NCBI GenBank assembly: GCA_947452065.1
Contig: CANGBB010000002.1
Coordinates: 362,839-426,838, forward strand
Length of the DNA stretch: 64,000 nt
Reading direction: 5' to 3'
From: Gammaproteobacteria bacterium
GTDB taxonomy: Bacteria; Pseudomonadota; Gammaproteobacteria; Steroidobacterales; Steroidobacteraceae
The notes beneath the pieces are model-generated. The model searched no databases. It was not told the origin of the DNA and saw only the letters and a list, made by a program, of their open reading frames with translations. Below are positions 61,072 to 64,000 of the stretch, one piece after another; the stretch's first letter is position 1, and each line of letters begins with the position of its first letter. A program made the translations under genes and the position numbers.

Positions 61072-62847
61072 ATGAAAACCAGATCTTTGATTCGTTTCGC
61101 GGCGCTGTGGGTGCTGCTTGGAACGCTGCTCGTCTCCTCGCAGCGGGTTCGTTCGCCTGAGCACTTGGTGACCGCTGATGCCGGTTCCGCCACCGGCGCC
61201 AGTGCGGCATGGTCGGCACTGGTTACGAACTACGTCGAAGACACCTTCCGCGCCCAGCCTATGTTCGCGGTCCAGCAGGGACGTCATGAGTTCGACGGGC
61301 GAATGCCCGACCTCAGTGCTGCCGGTATCGCCTCCGAGATCCAGCGCCTGAAGCGCTCGCGCGGACAAATCCTTGCCTTTGCTGCGGCTCAGCTTCCGAC
61401 CGAGCAGCGGTTTGAGCGCGAGTATTTACTGCATGAAATTGGAGCCGAACTATTCTGGCTGGAGCAGGCGGCTTGGCCGTTCCGCAATCCGGCCTGGTAT
61501 GTAGACCAGATCGATCCCGAAGTGTACCTGTCGCGTGACTACGCGCCGCTGCCGCAGCGGCTGCGCGGCTATATTGGCTATGCGCGCGCCATGCCGGATA
61601 TTGCTGCTGCCGTGAAGGCGAACCTTCGGACACCGCTGCCACGGAGCTTTGTGGACTATGCGGTGAAGGCATTTGGCGGCTTTGCGGATTTCTATGAGCA
61701 TGACGTTCCGCAGGTGTTCGCCTCAGTCAAAGACCCTGCCGCTCAGCGCGAGTTGCAGGCAGCCAATGCGCTGGCCATCGGTGCAGCGCGTGAGTTGCGC
61801 GATTGGTTCAACGCCCAGCGCCCGAGTGCCAATGAAGCGTTTGCCCTCGGCGCTGAGCTGTATTCGGCGATGCTGCGGGAGACCGATGCGGTCACGATGA
61901 GCGTGGTGCAGATCAAGGCGGCCGGCGAGGCGGACACGGCACGCAACACCGCGGCGCTGGCAGCGGTCTGTGCTGGCTATGCCCCGGGCGAGAGTCTGGC
62001 GGTCTGCGTTAGCCGAGCCGATGCGCACAAGCCGGCCGAGGGGCCTGTGGCGCTCGCGCGGCTGCAACTCGATCAGCTGCGGGAGTTCGTGCGACGGCAG
62101 GATCTGGTGAGTATTCCCAGCGATGAACAGGCGCAGGTCGAGGAGGCGCCGCCCTACAACCGCTCGAATTCCGCCTATATCGTGGTGCCTGGGCCCTATG
62201 AACGGAATGTGGCCTATGTGTACAACATCTCGCCGCCGGATCCTTCCTGGAGCGCGCAGGAGCAGCAGCAGTACATCAGCAGCGTGGCACTCACGCGCAA
62301 TACCTCCGTGCATGAGGTCTGGCCGGGTCACTTCCTGCAGTTCCTGCATTCCAACCGCGCACAGTCGCTGGTCGCTCGTCTTTACGTGGGTTACGACTAT
62401 GCCGAAGGTTGGGCGCACTATGCCGAGGAACTGATGCGCGACGCCGGTCTTGCACAAAACGATCCGGAAATGACCATCGCACAGCTCACCGATGCGTTGT
62501 GGCGCGATGTGCGGCTGCTCTCGTCCATCGGACTGCATACCGAGGGGATGAGCACAGCGGAATCCGAACGGCTGTTTCGCGAAGTGGCTTTTAAGGATCC
62601 GGGAACGGCACGTCAGCAGGCTGCGCGCGGTACCTATGATCCGGCCTACCTGAACTACACGCTCGGCAAGCTTGAGATACGAAGGCTGCGCGACGATTGG
62701 GTTGCGCGGCAGCAGGTTGATCGGCCGGGCACTGAGCCGCGCGCCTACTGGAAGTCATTCCACGACCAGTTTCTATCCTACGGCGGACCACCTATCCCAC
62801 TGGTGCGCCGGGCCATGCTACCCGGCGATAACGGTCCGCTACTCTGA
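61072..62847 (+). CDS. Exported DUF885-family protein (M32-like zinc peptidase)
   Basis: A protein of about 591 residues from ATG 61072 with an N-terminal hydrophobic signal (LIRFAALWVLLGTLLVSS). DUF885 features: VHEVWPGHFLQF (HExxxGH-like zinc site), YDYAEGWAHYAEELM, and a final LGKLEIRRLRDDW. The family is thought to be metallopeptidases, probably in the periplasm. An earlier ATG at 61039 would put charged residues before the signal, so the second start is preferred. Confidence 0.88.
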   Translation: MKTRSLIRFAALWVLLGTLLVSSQRVRSPEHLVTADAGSATGASAAWSALVTNYVEDTFRAQPMFAVQQGRHEFDGRMPDLSAAGIASEIQRLKRSRGQILAFAAAQLPTEQRFEREYLLHEIGAELFWLEQAAWPFRNPAWYVDQIDPEVYLSRDYAPLPQRLRGYIGYARAMPDIAAAVKANLRTPLPRSFVDYAVKAFGGFADFYEHDVPQVFASVKDPAAQRELQAANALAIGAARELRDWFNAQRPSANEAFALGAELYSAMLRETDAVTMSVVQIKAAGEADTARNTAALAAVCAGYAPGESLAVCVSRADAHKPAEGPVALARLQLDQLREFVRRQDLVSIPSDEQAQVEEAPPYNRSNSAYIVVPGPYERNVAYVYNISPPDPSWSAQEQQQYISSVALTRNTSVHEVWPGHFLQFLHSNRAQSLVARLYVGYDYAEGWAHYAEELMRDAGLAQNDPEMTIAQLTDALWRDVRLLSSIGLHTEGMSTAESERLFREVAFKDPGTARQQAARGTYDPAYLNYTLGKLEIRRLRDDWVARQQVDRPGTEPRAYWKSFHDQFLSYGGPPIPLVRRAMLPGDNGPLL

Positions 62848-62882
62848 CGTCGACAGTTCGGCGGAGTCGCTGCGTTCCTGAT

Positions 62883-63104
62883 TCAGGATCGTTTGCGACG
62901 GAAGAGCAGGGTCAGAAGAAACAGTCGGGTTTTCCAACTCATCAGTCCCAGAGCGGCACGAGCTTCCTCGGGATGCAGCCGGGCACTGAGCGGTAGCGTG
63001 CCGAAGATTCGGCCTTGGATGACCAGACTGGCTCCATCGGTTTCGATGGAGCTGATGTTCATCAATACTTGGTTGTCTGCGCCGTGAATGTTCATGCCGG
63101 GCAT
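62883..63104 (-). CDS. Small protein, unknown function
   Basis: A protein of about 73 residues from ATG 63104 (or 71 from ATG 63095), beginning MPGMNIHGADNQVL and ending FLLTLLFRRKRS, with one hydrophobic C-terminal segment followed by basic residues. Such a short form has a coherent beginning, while the longer frame to 63227 adds unlikely sequence. Function unknown; it could be a membrane-associated small protein. Confidence 0.6.
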   Translation of the reverse strand: MPGMNIHGADNQVLMNISSIETDGASLVIQGRIFGTLPLSARLHPEEARAALGLMSWKTRLFLLTLLFRRKRS

Positions 63105-63163
63105 CGTTGCATCACACCCCTGGCGATGCAACGATGCCTTGGCCGGCGAACGTCTGAAGACTC

Positions 63164-64000
<837 letters not shown>

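Overview
The window looks like the chromosome of a GC-rich gammaproteobacterium, possibly Xanthomonadales or Nevskiales; this rests on gene content only (recC-recB-recD, a ferredoxin-NADP reductase, an Anbu proteasome-like locus, YHYH proteins, a LysR regulator), because no rRNA or intact tRNA is present. About 37.5-64 kb reads as ordinary backbone. About 0-37.4 kb is accessory DNA with lower and patchier GC, rich in recombinases, methyltransferases, helicases, nucleases and unknown genes.

Layout. (1) 0-3.7 kb: one end of an integrative element on the minus strand. Two tyrosine recombinases, a third overlapping gene and the start of a fourth small gene resemble the ginABCD operon of GInt islands. 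Repeated CGTTA boxes lie just upstream. A sequence like a tRNA 3' end followed by a terminator (4.16-4.26 kb) may mark an older junction. (2) 4.4-11.65 kb: a minus-strand restriction-modification-like operon: HTH protein, PLD-nuclease/SNF2 translocase, a large ISP-like adenine methyltransferase with a probable target-recognition region, and a small acidic protein. (3) 12.2-27.7 kb: a plus-strand cluster. Its core is a 5-cytosine DNA methyltransferase followed by a GHKL ATPase, two small unknown proteins, a HEPN-Hsp70 fusion, a compact UvrD-type helicase and another unknown protein; from the GHKL gene onward the genes overlap end to start. A VRR-NUC nuclease follows. This is the best candidate for an undescribed defence or conflict system. 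(4) 27.8-37.4 kb: a block flanked by two copies of a 26-bp palindromic repeat, holding a YbjN/Sel1 protein, a HEPN-like protein, an SprT-like metalloprotein, two paralogous zinc-binding proteins, a PD-(D/E)XK nuclease, a WYL regulator, an exported transglutaminase-like protein and an HD-like protein.

(5) 37.5-64 kb: LysR regulator with a divergent membrane protein, recCBD, exported YHYH proteins on both sides of a CoA-acylating aldehyde dehydrogenase, corA, a TlpA-like thioredoxin, fpr and a small ferredoxin, the Anbu operon (ATP-grasp, alpha-E, transglutaminase, Anbu), a DUF885 peptidase, and a glycine-rich protein that runs off the right edge.

The proposed teamwork is inferred from gene order and domains. 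In region 2 the methyltransferase would mark host DNA while the PLD-SNF2 protein attacks unmarked DNA. In region 3 a C5 methylase would provide self-marking, GHKL, Hsp70 and SF1 ATPases would sense or remodel, and HEPN or VRR-NUC would be effectors. No similarity search could be run.
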